Shown: positions 41,734-51,351 of the stretch, in pieces
How positions within the stretch are numbered: the stretch's first letter is position 1
Layout: each line of letters opens with the position of its first letter
Assembly (NCBI GenBank): GCA_018714565.1
Contig: DVNH01000049.1
Coordinates: forward strand, 1-56,063
Source: Candidatus Merdicola faecigallinarum
GTDB lineage: Bacteria > Bacillota > Clostridia > TANB77 > CAG-508
Length of the DNA stretch: 56,063 bases
Direction of reading: 5' to 3'
Program-made: the position numbers and the translations under genes
Notes under the pieces: generated by a model
The model's database searches: none
The model's input: the letters and a program-made list of their open reading frames with translations, nothing else
What the model was told of the DNA's origin: nothing

Positions 41734-42408
41734 CTATTCTTCTTTATTTTTATACACTTTATATGCTATTTTATAAGATATAAAATACATAATTATCATA
41801 GTTGCTACTAATATAATCAATCCAAATTTATTTATAAAAAGATTTATCATTTCCATATTTATATTAATGTTAGCCTTCGTTACTAAAAAATATATTCCCC
41901 CAACAGCTGCAATAATTATAAACACTAAAATAAACATTTGAATTCTTCCTTTTTCAGCTCCCCATTTGAATATACTAGGAATTTGTATAGCTTGTAATAA
42001 AGAAATCCCCCATATTCCTCCGATTACAGATGTTATTAAACTTTCATAGTCAAGATTGATTATATTTTCAGGTCTTACATTATTCATTATATTCACAACA
42101 ATTACCGTAAGAATAAAACCTATGATTCCTCCTATTATAGTTGCTCCTATTGCTAAAATGTACTTTTCTGCTACGATTTCTTTCCTATTTGTTGGAAGTG
42201 TTAAAATATATCTATTTGATTTTGATATTTCATCATAACTAAATGTAGAAAGTGAAATCATACCAACTATTACACCAATGATAATTGGGGCGAGATTAAT
42301 TGATTCTGTTCCTATTATAGCAATTCCACAAAATAAAATTATAACAATTAGCGATGCTTTGTAACTTGATAAATTATATAAATCCTTTTTCAATAATCCT
42401 TTTATCAT
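41734..42408 (-). CDS. ABC-2 type transporter permease
   Basis: Six predicted TM helices; 2 nt downstream of ATPase gene. Confidence 0.85.
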   Translation of the reverse strand: MIKGLLKKDLYNLSSYKASLIVIILFCGIAIIGTESINLAPIIIGVIVGMISLSTFSYDEISKSNRYILTLPTNRKEIVAEKYILAIGATIIGGIIGFILTVIVVNIMNNVRPENIINLDYESLITSVIGGIWGISLLQAIQIPSIFKWGAEKGRIQMFILVFIIIAAVGGIYFLVTKANININMEMINLFINKFGLIILVATMIIMYFISYKIAYKVYKNKEE

Positions 42409-42410
42409 AA

Positions 42411-43268
42411 TTATTTTTCCCCCTTAATATAAAATAACATTATATCTTCAATAGATGGCTTATCAATCGTTGTAATATTATATTTACTTCTTATCGTATT
42501 TTTATCACTTGTTAATACTTCATATTGATACTTTCCTTTTTTGTAAGTAATATAGTCTTTTTCATCTAATCTAATAAAATCATCTTTGCTACATTTGATT
42601 ATTCCATAGTTTTCTAATACTTCTTCTGTTGGTAGATTAAATATCATTTTTCCTTTTTCAATAAATACTATATAGTCTGATATATGTTCTAAATCTGTTG
42701 TAATATGTGTTGATAATAATATTGATCTTGTTTCATCTTCTTCGATATATTTTCTAAAAATATCTAATATTTCATTTCTTACAACTGGATCAAGACCACT
42801 CGTTGGCTCATCTAATATTAAAAGTTTAGGATTGTGTGATATTGCTGTTGCTATTTTTAATTTCATTTTCATACCACTTGAAAAGTCTTTTATCAATTTA
42901 TCTGTTGGTAAGTTAAACTGTTTTAATAGATTTATATATCTATTTGTATTCCAAGTTTTGTAAAATTCTTTCATAATAGAATTAACTTGTTTTGCAGTTA
43001 GATACTCTGATAAAAAGCTATCATCTAATACAACTCCTGTTTCTTCTTTTATTTCCTTTTCATATTTTTTATTATCTTTTCCAAATATTTTTATAATTCC
43101 TTCTGCTTTCGTAATATTCAATATCGATTTAATTGTAGTCGTTTTTCCTGCTCCATTTTCTCCAATTAGTCCCACTATACAGCCTTGTGGCACATTAAAA
43201 CTAATTTGTTTTAATTCAAAATCTTTATATTTTTTTGAAACATTTTGTAATTCAATATTATTTTCCAT
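42411..43268 (-). CDS. ABC transporter ATP-binding protein
   Basis: GLIGENGAGKTTTIKSI, DFSSGMKMKLKIATAISHNPKLLILDEPTSGLDP. Confidence 0.96.
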   Translation of the reverse strand: MENNIELQNVSKKYKDFELKQISFNVPQGCIVGLIGENGAGKTTTIKSILNITKAEGIIKIFGKDNKKYEKEIKEETGVVLDDSFLSEYLTAKQVNSIMKEFYKTWNTNRYINLLKQFNLPTDKLIKDFSSGMKMKLKIATAISHNPKLLILDEPTSGLDPVVRNEILDIFRKYIEEDETRSILLSTHITTDLEHISDYIVFIEKGKMIFNLPTEEVLENYGIIKCSKDDFIRLDEKDYITYKKGKYQYEVLTSDKNTIRSKYNITTIDKPSIEDIMLFYIKGEK

Positions 43269-43269
43269 T

Positions 43270-43647
43270 CTAAAAATCCTCCTCAAAGATCATTTTAAAT
43301 AATTCTTTTATTTCATCTTCCGCTATATTTGCTACTTTTGAAATGTTATAGATTTTTTCAATATAGTCTTGAATTTCTTTTAGTTTTTCTTCTTTTATTA
43401 GTTCTAAATTTTTAGGAGCAATAAAACTTCCCTTTCCTTGAACTGTTTTTATAAATCCTTCTCTTTCTAATTCATCATAGGCTTTTTTTACTGTTAAAAA
43501 ACTAATTTTTAAATCATTTGCTAAATTTCTTACAGATGGTAACATATCTTCTTCTTTCAATTCATTGGAAAATATAGCTGCTTTTATCGCATTGTTTATT
43601 TGTTCATAAATTGGTACACTACTGTTATTACTAATTATTATATTCAT
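43270..43647 (-). CDS. GntR family regulator (YtrA-like)
   Basis: SVPIYEQINNAIKAAIFSNELKEEDMLPSVRNLANDLKISFLTVKKAYDELEREGFIKTVQGKGSFI. Confidence 0.94.
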   Translation of the reverse strand: MNIIISNNSSVPIYEQINNAIKAAIFSNELKEEDMLPSVRNLANDLKISFLTVKKAYDELEREGFIKTVQGKGSFIAPKNLELIKEEKLKEIQDYIEKIYNISKVANIAEDEIKELFKMIFEEDF

Positions 43648-43943
43648 ATTTCCCCTCCTTATCGTCACTCACTGTTATGCTATAACTATAACACTTTATA
43701 ACAATATGTCAATATATTTTTATAAAAAATTTAAATTAAAAAAGAGAACCACATTTTCTGTAGTCCCCTATATCCATTTCTAATAATTCATTCATTTACT
43801 TTTCTCTGCTTATTCTGCTTGTTCTAATATCTTATTTACCCTATTATTTTATATAGATAAATCTTTACCCAAATATATAATACAGTTAATAATAAATCCA
43901 ATTATCCCTAAAGTTATAGATATATTCTTATAACTCAGCATCA

Positions 43944-44339
43944 CTAATTTTTATTTTCCTTGTTAGTTAATAAATAGATGCTAATACAGATTATTCCAAT
44001 ACCTAACATAATGATTGACGACTTTACAGCGATTTGATTTAAGATATTTAGAGTTACCGCTGCAATTCCCATTGCTAGTGCAACTGCTTTAAATATTAGA
44101 TTCATTAAATCCTTTGTTTTCATTTCTAAATTATCTTTCTTCTTTGCTTTTAAGAGTTCTTCAACCGATACTTCCAGTATATCTGCTAATTTTGATATTG
44201 TATTAACATCAGGGCAAGAGAGATCTCGTTCCCATTTTGAAACTGCTTTATCAGTAACATTCATTTTTTCTGCTAACTCATTTTGTGTCATACCTTTTTC
44301 CTTTCTTAAAGAAGCAATCGTTTCTCCAATACTTCTCAT
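43944..44339 (-). CDS. XRE-family HTH regulator with C-terminal TM helices
   Basis: IGETIASLRKEKGMTQNELAEKMNVTDKAVSKWERDLSCPDV followed by two TM segments. Confidence 0.93.
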   Translation of the reverse strand: MRSIGETIASLRKEKGMTQNELAEKMNVTDKAVSKWERDLSCPDVNTISKLADILEVSVEELLKAKKKDNLEMKTKDLMNLIFKAVALAMGIAAVTLNILNQIAVKSSIIMLGIGIICISIYLLTNKENKN

Positions 44340-44465
44340 TTTAATTCCTCCTTACTTTAGTATGATAAAATGTTACTATAATCTATAAATAAAGTAAACC
44401 AATAATCGGTTTAGTTTACTCGACTATTAGTTTACTTTGGATAATTTTCAACAAATTGTTTAAAA

Positions 44466-45671
44466 TTATTTATCGTTCTTATGATTACTTAAATGGTATA
44501 GTTCTTTTAGCGGAATATTATTTTCTTTTGCCAATTTCTTAACACTTTCATATTCTGGATAAATATATTCTTCACCATTATTAAGTACTTTTTTTGCTTT
44601 TATTTTACCATATTTTGTATCTATTTCTAGCATTTCTCTTTGTAATTCTGTCCTATATTCAAAGCGATATCGAATTCCTATCGTTGTTGTTTCTCTAAAA
44701 ATAATATTTTGCAGTTTAAACATATCTTGCTTCCTACAAGTTACACTCATTCTATATCCAGGTCTATTTTTTTTCATATAAATTGGTGTAAAAAATACAT
44801 CTAATGCTCCATTTTGAAATAATAATTCTTGTGTATATCCAAATATCTCTCCGCTACAATCATCGATATTCGTTTCCATTACTACTAAATTTTCATTTTG
44901 TTTTTCGGATTCTCCATAATACACTTTTAATATATTGGGAATTTTTAAGTCTTTTGATCCTGCTCCCCAGCCTATTTTTTCTGTTACCATAGCAGGAAGG
45001 GTAGTAAACTCTGTTGCAAGTTCTGCAATAATTGCAGCACCTGTTGGTGTAACCAATTCTGTATCAATGTCTATTTGTCTAAATTCTACATTGGAATTTG
45101 CAAAAATCTCACTTGTTGCTGGAACAGGAACAGAAATTAGTCCATGTGCACACCTAATAAATCCATATCCGTCATTTACAACACTTGAAATAATTTTGTC
45201 CGGATTTATTTTGTGAATTAAGATAGCCGTTCCAACAATATCTACAATAGAATCAATTGCTCCAACTTCGTGGAAATGTACTTCGTCTAGTGGTTTATTA
45301 TGTACTTTACTTTCTGCTTTTGCAACTCTTAAGAAAATTCTTTTTGCTAATTCCTTTACTTTTTCTTCTAAAGAACTGTTTTCTATTATTGTATTTACAT
45401 CATTTAGATTTCTATGTTCGTGATGATGGTGTTCATGTTGGTGTTGTTCGTGATGATCTTTTTTATGATGATCATGTTCTAATATAACATCTACATAAGT
45501 CCCTGTAATTCCATTCTTTACTTTTTTTGATATCTCTATTTTGTATTCATCTATATTTAATTTTTTTAATTCATTTAATAGGTAGTTTTCATCTCCTACA
45601 ATTTCTAATAAGGCTCCTAGTGTCATATTTCCACTTATTCCGCTTGAACAGTCAAAATACAATGTTTTCAT
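44466..45671 (-). CDS. larC: Nickel pincer cofactor biosynthesis protein LarC-like
   Basis: YFDCSSGISGNMTLGALLEI, His-rich insert HHKKDHHEQHQHEHHHHEH, ETNIDDCSGEIFGY; single uninterrupted ORF. Confidence 0.88.
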   Translation of the reverse strand: MKTLYFDCSSGISGNMTLGALLEIVGDENYLLNELKKLNIDEYKIEISKKVKNGITGTYVDVILEHDHHKKDHHEQHQHEHHHHEHRNLNDVNTIIENSSLEEKVKELAKRIFLRVAKAESKVHNKPLDEVHFHEVGAIDSIVDIVGTAILIHKINPDKIISSVVNDGYGFIRCAHGLISVPVPATSEIFANSNVEFRQIDIDTELVTPTGAAIIAELATEFTTLPAMVTEKIGWGAGSKDLKIPNILKVYYGESEKQNENLVVMETNIDDCSGEIFGYTQELLFQNGALDVFFTPIYMKKNRPGYRMSVTCRKQDMFKLQNIIFRETTTIGIRYRFEYRTELQREMLEIDTKYGKIKAKKVLNNGEEYIYPEYESVKKLAKENNIPLKELYHLSNHKNDK

Positions 45672-45780
45672 CATTTTATCTTCTCCTTTACATCACTTAT
45701 GGCTGTACTAAAAAAGCACAGCCACTTCTTTCCATCTTTGATTTCTAACTAAAAGAAAGAAATCTCAAAGCAAATATTGA

Positions 45781-46665
45781 TTAATCAATATTAATCAATT
45801 CATATTCTCTTGTTCCAAATCCCAGTTCTGCTGCTGCTTCTATTGTATGAATACCATGTTGTCTCTCTACTCTTTCTATAAAATGATCTCTTCCTGGATC
45901 ATCTGAATGATACACTAAATCAATACAAGCTTGATCAATTGCAATTGGATCTAAACTTGCTAAAATTCCAATATCTTTCATACAAGGATCTTCTGCTACC
46001 GCACAACAATCACAATCTACGGATAAATTTTTCATAATATTAATATACGCAATTCTTCCTTTAAATAAATTATGAACAGAAGAAGCGGCATCTGCCATTG
46101 ATTCTAAAAATTTATCTTGTTCTGGTAAATCTCCCCATATTTTCGTTTGATCTTTGCTTCTTCCTGCTGAATGAATCCAAGATTTTCCTTCTGATGAAGC
46201 ACAACCTATTGATAATTGTTTTAATGCTCCACCATATCCTCCCATTGGATGACCTTTAAAATGAGATAATACTAACATCGAATCGTAATGATCAATATTT
46301 TTTCCTACATAATTTTCCTTTAAGATTTTACCATTTTCTATTTTTAACACTTTATCTGGTCCTTCTGCATCCATTAAGTCTACATCAAAATATTGATTCC
46401 AGCCATGTTCTTCTAATAACTTTTTATGCTTTGGAGTTGAATTTCTTTCTCCTTCATACGCTGTATTACATTCTACAACAGTTCCATTCACATGTTCTAT
46501 GATTTGTTTTACAAACTCTGGTCTTAAATAATTTTGATTTCCTTTTTCTCCTGAGTGTAACTTAATTGCTATTTTTCCAGGTAATTCTATTCCCAAAGTT
46601 TCATACATTTTGATAACGTTTTCTGGTGTAATCACTTTAGTAAAATATACTTTTGCCTTTTCCAT
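45781..46665 (-). CDS. DUF362 domain-containing protein
   Basis: IAIKLHSGEKGNQNYLRPEFVKQII, HFKGHPMGGYGGALKQLSIGCASSEGKSWIHSAG, Cys motif CDCCAVAEDPC. Confidence 0.88.
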   Translation of the reverse strand: MEKAKVYFTKVITPENVIKMYETLGIELPGKIAIKLHSGEKGNQNYLRPEFVKQIIEHVNGTVVECNTAYEGERNSTPKHKKLLEEHGWNQYFDVDLMDAEGPDKVLKIENGKILKENYVGKNIDHYDSMLVLSHFKGHPMGGYGGALKQLSIGCASSEGKSWIHSAGRSKDQTKIWGDLPEQDKFLESMADAASSVHNLFKGRIAYINIMKNLSVDCDCCAVAEDPCMKDIGILASLDPIAIDQACIDLVYHSDDPGRDHFIERVERQHGIHTIEAAAELGFGTREYELINID

Positions 46666-46695
46666 TTTTATCACGCACCTTTCTTTTCTTCTTAT

Positions 46696-46726
46696 TTTAT
46701 ATCACTTATAGTTAGCTTCAAGTCAA
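46696..46726 (-). promoter_or_regulatory. MerR-type promoter, site A
   Basis: TTGACT-TGAAGCTAACTATAAGTGA-TATAAA (19-bp spacer with dyad). Confidence 0.75.
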
Positions 46727-46827
46727 TACCTTTTATTAATTTTTTTATTTTTTATTTTTCACAAGCATTTAAAAAGTTATTCACTATTTGTTACTATATA
46801 CTTATATTTCCTTTATAAATATATAAT

Positions 46828-46905
46828 AGAGCAACTAGAAATAGTTGCTCTAACTTTGAAAATAAAAGGGGATGTGCTAATTGCTACTAACTACAATTAG
46901 CACAT
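46828..46905. terminator. Two consecutive hairpins
   Basis: AGAGCAACTA-gaaa-TAGTTGCTCT and ATGTGCTAATTG..CAATTAGCACAT. Confidence 0.65.
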
Positions 46906-46939
46906 TTAAACTTTAAGAATTATTTCTAAGATTTAATGT

Positions 46940-47617
46940 TTAATTTTTTAAGCTGTCGGTCCAGCTCTTGATATCAGAATCTGACGGATTAGATCTAAAA
47001 CGCTGTCCTTCTTGCCAATTTCCACCATTTGCTTCTTCGGCAAGTAATTCTCCACTCTGCCCTAAACCAGATGATGCTGATGTACAAAATGGAATTACTG
47101 TTTTTCCATTAAAATCATTTGCCTTAACAAATGTATCTACTGGCCAAGCTGCAATTCCCCACCATATTGGATAGCCAATTATTACAGTATCATATTCTTC
47201 CCAATTATCTACTGTTGTAGAAACAAGTTCCGTATTTCTTAATGACTCGTCTTCATATTCTTTTGTTACTCTCGAATTATTATCGGTCCAATCTAAATCC
47301 CCAGATGTATATTCCTCTTTTGGTACAATTTCAAAAGTATCTCCTCCTAAATTTTCTGCAATCTTATGTGCCACTTCTTCTGTATGCCCTTGTGCGGAGA
47401 AATAGACAACTAATGTTTTTCCTGTTGTTTCTGTATTTTCTCCATTGTTTTCTTCTGCTACCAAGGTATTATTATTTTCGTTATTTGGTTCTGCCACTCC
47501 TTCTTGATTGTTACTGTTTTGACTTTCATTTGAATTTTGATTTAAAAAATATACTGCACCACCTATTATTACCAATAAAACAATAACTACAATTAAAGCG
47601 ATAACTTTTTTACTCAT
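46940..47617 (-). CDS. Membrane-anchored flavodoxin-like protein
   Basis: N-terminal TM, acidic linker, TLVVYFSAQGHTEEVAHKIAENLGGDTFEIVP, DTVIIGYPIWWGIAAWPV. Confidence 0.93.
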   Translation of the reverse strand: MSKKVIALIVVIVLLVIIGGAVYFLNQNSNESQNSNNQEGVAEPNNENNNTLVAEENNGENTETTGKTLVVYFSAQGHTEEVAHKIAENLGGDTFEIVPKEEYTSGDLDWTDNNSRVTKEYEDESLRNTELVSTTVDNWEEYDTVIIGYPIWWGIAAWPVDTFVKANDFNGKTVIPFCTSASSGLGQSGELLAEEANGGNWQEGQRFRSNPSDSDIKSWTDSLKN

Positions 47618-47642
47618 TCTTACTTTCCTCCTTTTTTACTAT

Positions 47643-47673
47643 ATCTTACACTTTAGAGTTCACTCTAAGTCAA
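47643..47673 (-). promoter_or_regulatory. MerR-type promoter, site B
   Basis: TTGACT-TAGAGTGAACTCTAAAGTG-TAAGAT (19-bp spacer with dyad). Confidence 0.75.
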
Positions 47674-47737
47674 TATAATTCTTAAAATTTTAAAATATAT
47701 TTCTTATCTTTGCTTCCATAAAAAAAGTTTTTTAAAG

Positions 47738-47968
47738 TTATTTTTGCCCATCTAAATCTGGTCTCATTTGAACATAACTTTCAAGTAACTCTGGAGAACT
47801 TTGATAATATCTTTTATTTTTATTTATCTGTTCTATTTCCTGCATTTCTTCATCTGTTAATTCAAAATCAAAAATGTCAATATTTGCTTTTATATGTTCT
47901 GGGTTTGCTGCTCCCGGTATCACAATATTATTTGATTGAATATGCCATCTTAAAATAATATGGTACAA
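47738..47968 (-). pseudogene. C-terminal fragment of aldo/keto reductase
   Basis: ILRWHIQSNNIVIPGAANPEHIKANIDIFDFELTDEEMQEIEQINKN; N-terminal ~2/3 absent. Confidence 0.85.
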
Positions 47969-47976
47969 AATAAAAT

Positions 47977-48537
47977 GATAAATACCCTGAATTTAAAATA
48001 AAAATAGTTCCTTTTGAAGAAAATCATTCCACCGTTTTAAGCACTCTTCATAATAATGGCTCAACTTTAGATTTTCTTGTTTCACCAGGTGATTCAAAAG
48101 AATGGCTTAAAGATTTTAATTTTTTTAAATTAGGAGATTACAAATTTTGTATTGCTGTTCCTATCACAAATCCTTTAGCTAAAAAAGATCTACTTTCTTT
48201 TAAAGATTTATCTGGAGAAAAAATTACTGCAATAACTACTGGCAATAGCAAACAAAATCAAGACATTGTGAATAAGATAAAAATAAATTGTAAAAATGTA
48301 GAAATATTAGATGCCCCTTTATTCTACGATATAAATGTATTTAACAAATGCGAAGAAAGTGGAAGCTTACTTGTAACTTTAGAATGTTGGAAGGATATTC
48401 ATCCTGCTTTTAAAACTATTCCTCTTTCTTCTGGTGAATCAATTCCCTATGGTATCATATATTCTAAGGAAGCATCTGAAGATGCTTTAAAATTTTTAGA
48501 TATTATCCAAAAATTTATTGCTCAATCCGGAAAATAA
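47977..48537 (+). pseudogene. C-terminal fragment of LysR-family regulator (substrate-binding domain)
   Basis: DKYPEFKIKIVPFEENHSTVLSTLHNNGSTLDFLVSPGDSKEWLKDF...FCIAVPITNPLAKKDLLSFKDLSGEKI...FYDINVFNKCEESGSLLVTLECWKDIHPAFKTIPL; in-frame stop just upstream, no HTH. Confidence 0.8.
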
Positions 48538-48645
48538 GAAAAGTAACTTCGTCACATGTACAGATTGCTTCGCAATCGCACAGACTAAAGAAACTTAACC
48601 TTGTTACTTCAGAAATTTCTGACGAAATTTCCTATGTAATAAAAA
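48532..48645 (+). repeat. Dispersed multi-hairpin intergenic repeat, copy 4
   Basis: aaataagaaaagtaacttcgtcacatgtacagattgcttcgcaatcgcacagactaaagaaacttaaccttgttacttcagaaatttctgacgaaatttcctatgtaataa. Confidence 0.92.
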
Positions 48646-48667
48646 AAACTATGTTAAATATTTCTAG

Positions 48668-48720
48668 AAAAAACACGTTAAATTATTAAACTTTTTGTCT
48701 AATAATTTAACGTGTTTTTT
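48668..48720. terminator. Long hairpin terminator
   Basis: AAAAAACACGTTAAATTATT..AATAATTTAACGTGTTTTTT. Confidence 0.8.
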
Positions 48721-48749
48721 AATGGTAAAAATATAAATTGTATTTGCCT

Positions 48750-49391
48750 CTAATCATTCTCTTTCATTAATATTTCACATTTTATTTCTGAATCTACTAA
48801 CTCTGTAAAACGGACTGCATCTTGTTTGGTTCCTACAATGCTTCCATAATGAATTGGTACCGCTACTTTTGGTCTTATTTCATTCACCAATTGTGATGCC
48901 TCTTCAAAATTCATTGTATAAGTTCCTCCTACTGGTACAAAAATGACATCACATTTTACTTTTCTATTTTCTGCAGTAATATCTGTATCTCCTGTAATAT
49001 AATAACGAATCCCTTTTAATTCAATAATATATCCTACCCAACCATTCTCCTTTGGATGAAATTGTTTATTTACATTATAAGCTGGTATTGTTTCAAAATT
49101 AATCCCTTCTATACTATGTTTTTCTCCTGGTTCTATTGTAATAATATTCTCTCTTTTATATCCTTTTTTTAATAATTTTGTAAACAATTCTTCTGGCGCA
49201 ATAATAATTGTATCTTGCTTTATTACTTTATCAATATCTTCTTCAGAATAATGATCATAATGATCATGCGTAATAAATATGATATCTGCATCATTATAAT
49301 TCTTGTCTATTTTAAATGGGTCGATATAAAATACTTTTTCCTTATTAAATCTAATGCTACTATGATATAAAACCTCTATATTTTCTAACAT
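48750..49391 (-). CDS. MBL-fold metal-dependent hydrolase (UlaG-like)
   Basis: IIFITHDHYDHYSEEDI, YYITGDTDITAE, PIHYGSIVG. Confidence 0.92.
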   Translation of the reverse strand: MLENIEVLYHSSIRFNKEKVFYIDPFKIDKNYNDADIIFITHDHYDHYSEEDIDKVIKQDTIIIAPEELFTKLLKKGYKRENIITIEPGEKHSIEGINFETIPAYNVNKQFHPKENGWVGYIIELKGIRYYITGDTDITAENRKVKCDVIFVPVGGTYTMNFEEASQLVNEIRPKVAVPIHYGSIVGTKQDAVRFTELVDSEIKCEILMKEND

Positions 49392-49530
49392 ATTTTTTCC
49401 TCCCTTTTTCTAATATAATAATAGAAATCTCTTAAATTTCAAGAAAATTTCTACATCTATATTTGTTTCACTAACTATATCATAAAACAAGCAAGGAATA
49501 TATAAGTTTGTTAAATTATTTAAAATATTT

Positions 49531-49595
49531 TTATATGAAGACTTACTTCGTTACTAATTTTTTTGTTTTCTAAATTTCCTATGCAATAAGAAAAA
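49531..49595 (+). repeat. Probable decayed/internally deleted repeat copy
   Basis: gacttacttcgttac...aaatttcctatgcaataagaaaaaag matches the 3' end of copies 3 and 4. Confidence 0.5.
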
Positions 49596-49654
49596 AGAAC
49601 TGAAATAATTCCAGTTCTTAAAATGAAAGTATGCTTATTATATATGCAAATATC

Positions 49655-50218
49655 CTAATCTCCAAGTTCTAATCTTACTGTTACATTTCCATCTCCTAAA
49701 ATATTTTTTAATTTCATTTGAGAAATATTGTCTATTTTTCCTAATCTTGTAAGGCTCCAATTATTATTATCATAATAGATAACAAAAGAATTTCCTTGGT
49801 ATAGAATCAAATCTCCTGCTTCTGTTCTTATGCTTTCATCATTTGTTGGTAAACTAAATCCTAAAGAACCTACTTTTTCCATTTCGCCATAATCACTCAT
49901 ACTAATTGTTATTGGACCATCTTGTAATTTTCCCACTAAAGCATCGACAGATGAATTATCTGCAAGAGTTGCTGTCAAAATGCTATTGTTTACTATAATA
50001 TTTAATTTCACAATCTCACCTTCATTATTATTTTCTTGTGCATTTTCATTTTCTTCATTCATTTCTGATATAATTTGTGAATTCGTTTCAGAACTATTTA
50101 GCATATTTTCATTATTGACTTGATTTTCTTTACTTTTGCTATATATAAAATATATTGCTCCCCCCATTACTAAAATAATAATTACTATAATTAATATGAT
50201 AATAGCACTTTTTTTCAT
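49655..50218 (-). CDS. Membrane-anchored cyclophilin-like fold protein
   Basis: LNIIVNNSILTATLADNSSVDALVGKLQDGPITISMSDYGEMEKVGSLGFSLPTNDESIRTEAGDLILYQGNSFVIYYDNNNWSLTRLGKI. Confidence 0.88.
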   Translation of the reverse strand: MKKSAIIILIIVIIILVMGGAIYFIYSKSKENQVNNENMLNSSETNSQIISEMNEENENAQENNNEGEIVKLNIIVNNSILTATLADNSSVDALVGKLQDGPITISMSDYGEMEKVGSLGFSLPTNDESIRTEAGDLILYQGNSFVIYYDNNNWSLTRLGKIDNISQMKLKNILGDGNVTVRLELGD

Positions 50219-50331
50219 AAAAATCCTTCCTATTATTTTTTCTTATTCATAATTTGCTATTTTAGAAATTCCTTTTAATAAATTATTAAACATATATTTC
50301 TTCTAATACAAATCAATAAGTTTAAATTTTT

Positions 50332-51303
50332 CTATTTTAAATTCTCTTTATAAAATTCTTCTATTTTGTCAAAAGGAATAATATCTAATTTATCATATAA
50401 ATCTGTATGAACGGCATTAGGAATAATCATTAATTCTTTATTAGCTCCTTTTAGTTTTTTAAATGCATCTTTACTAAAATAGCAAGAATGTGCTTTTTCT
50501 CCATGAATCATTAAAACTGCATTTCTAATCTCATTACTATATTGTAATATTGGCATATTAATAAAGGATAATGATGATGTTACATTCCACCCGTCATTTG
50601 AGTTCAATGATCTCTTATGATATCCACGTTTTGTTTTATAATAATCATAATAATCTTTTACATAAAAAGGAGCATCTTGTGGAAGCGGATCTACAACTCC
50701 TCCTGCTCTTTTATATTCTTTAGCTTTGTAATCTTCTATTCTTTCTGCATTTAAACTCTTCTTTATTTCATATCTAGCATTTTCATCCATGCTATCGAAA
50801 TATCCATTTGCATTTACACGACTCATATCATACATTGTAGAAGTAACAGTCGCTTTTATTCTTGTATCCATTGCAGCAGCATTTAATGCCATTCCTCCCC
50901 ATCCACAAATTCCAAGAATTCCGATTTTTTCTGGGTCTACATTATCTTGTACAGATAAAAAATCTACTGCCGCTGAAAAGTCTTCTGTATTAATATCTGG
51001 AGATGCAACATATCTAGGAGTTCCTCCACTTTCTCCAGTAAATGATGGATCAAAGGCAATCGTTAAAAATCCTTTTTCTGCCAAAGTTATAGCATATAAG
51101 CCGGATGACTGTTCTTTCACAGCTCCAAAAGGTCCGGATATCGCAATCGCTGGTAACCTTCCTTCTGCATTTTTTGGCTCATATAAATCTCCAGCTAATG
51201 TTATTCCATAGCGATTATGAAATGTCACTTTCCTGTGATTTACTTTCTCACTCTTTGGAAATGTTTTATCCCATTCTTGAGTTAAATTTAATTTTTCTTC
51301 CAT
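50332..51303 (-). CDS. Alpha/beta hydrolase
   Basis: GILGICGWGGMALNAAAMDTRIKA nucleophile elbow region; AVLMIHGEKAHS. Confidence 0.9.
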   Translation of the reverse strand: MEEKLNLTQEWDKTFPKSEKVNHRKVTFHNRYGITLAGDLYEPKNAEGRLPAIAISGPFGAVKEQSSGLYAITLAEKGFLTIAFDPSFTGESGGTPRYVASPDINTEDFSAAVDFLSVQDNVDPEKIGILGICGWGGMALNAAAMDTRIKATVTSTMYDMSRVNANGYFDSMDENARYEIKKSLNAERIEDYKAKEYKRAGGVVDPLPQDAPFYVKDYYDYYKTKRGYHKRSLNSNDGWNVTSSLSFINMPILQYSNEIRNAVLMIHGEKAHSCYFSKDAFKKLKGANKELMIIPNAVHTDLYDKLDIIPFDKIEEFYKENLK

Positions 51304-51351
51304 AAGTTTACCTTCTTTCTTTTTTAGTATCTCATCCTAAATTTCACTTTA

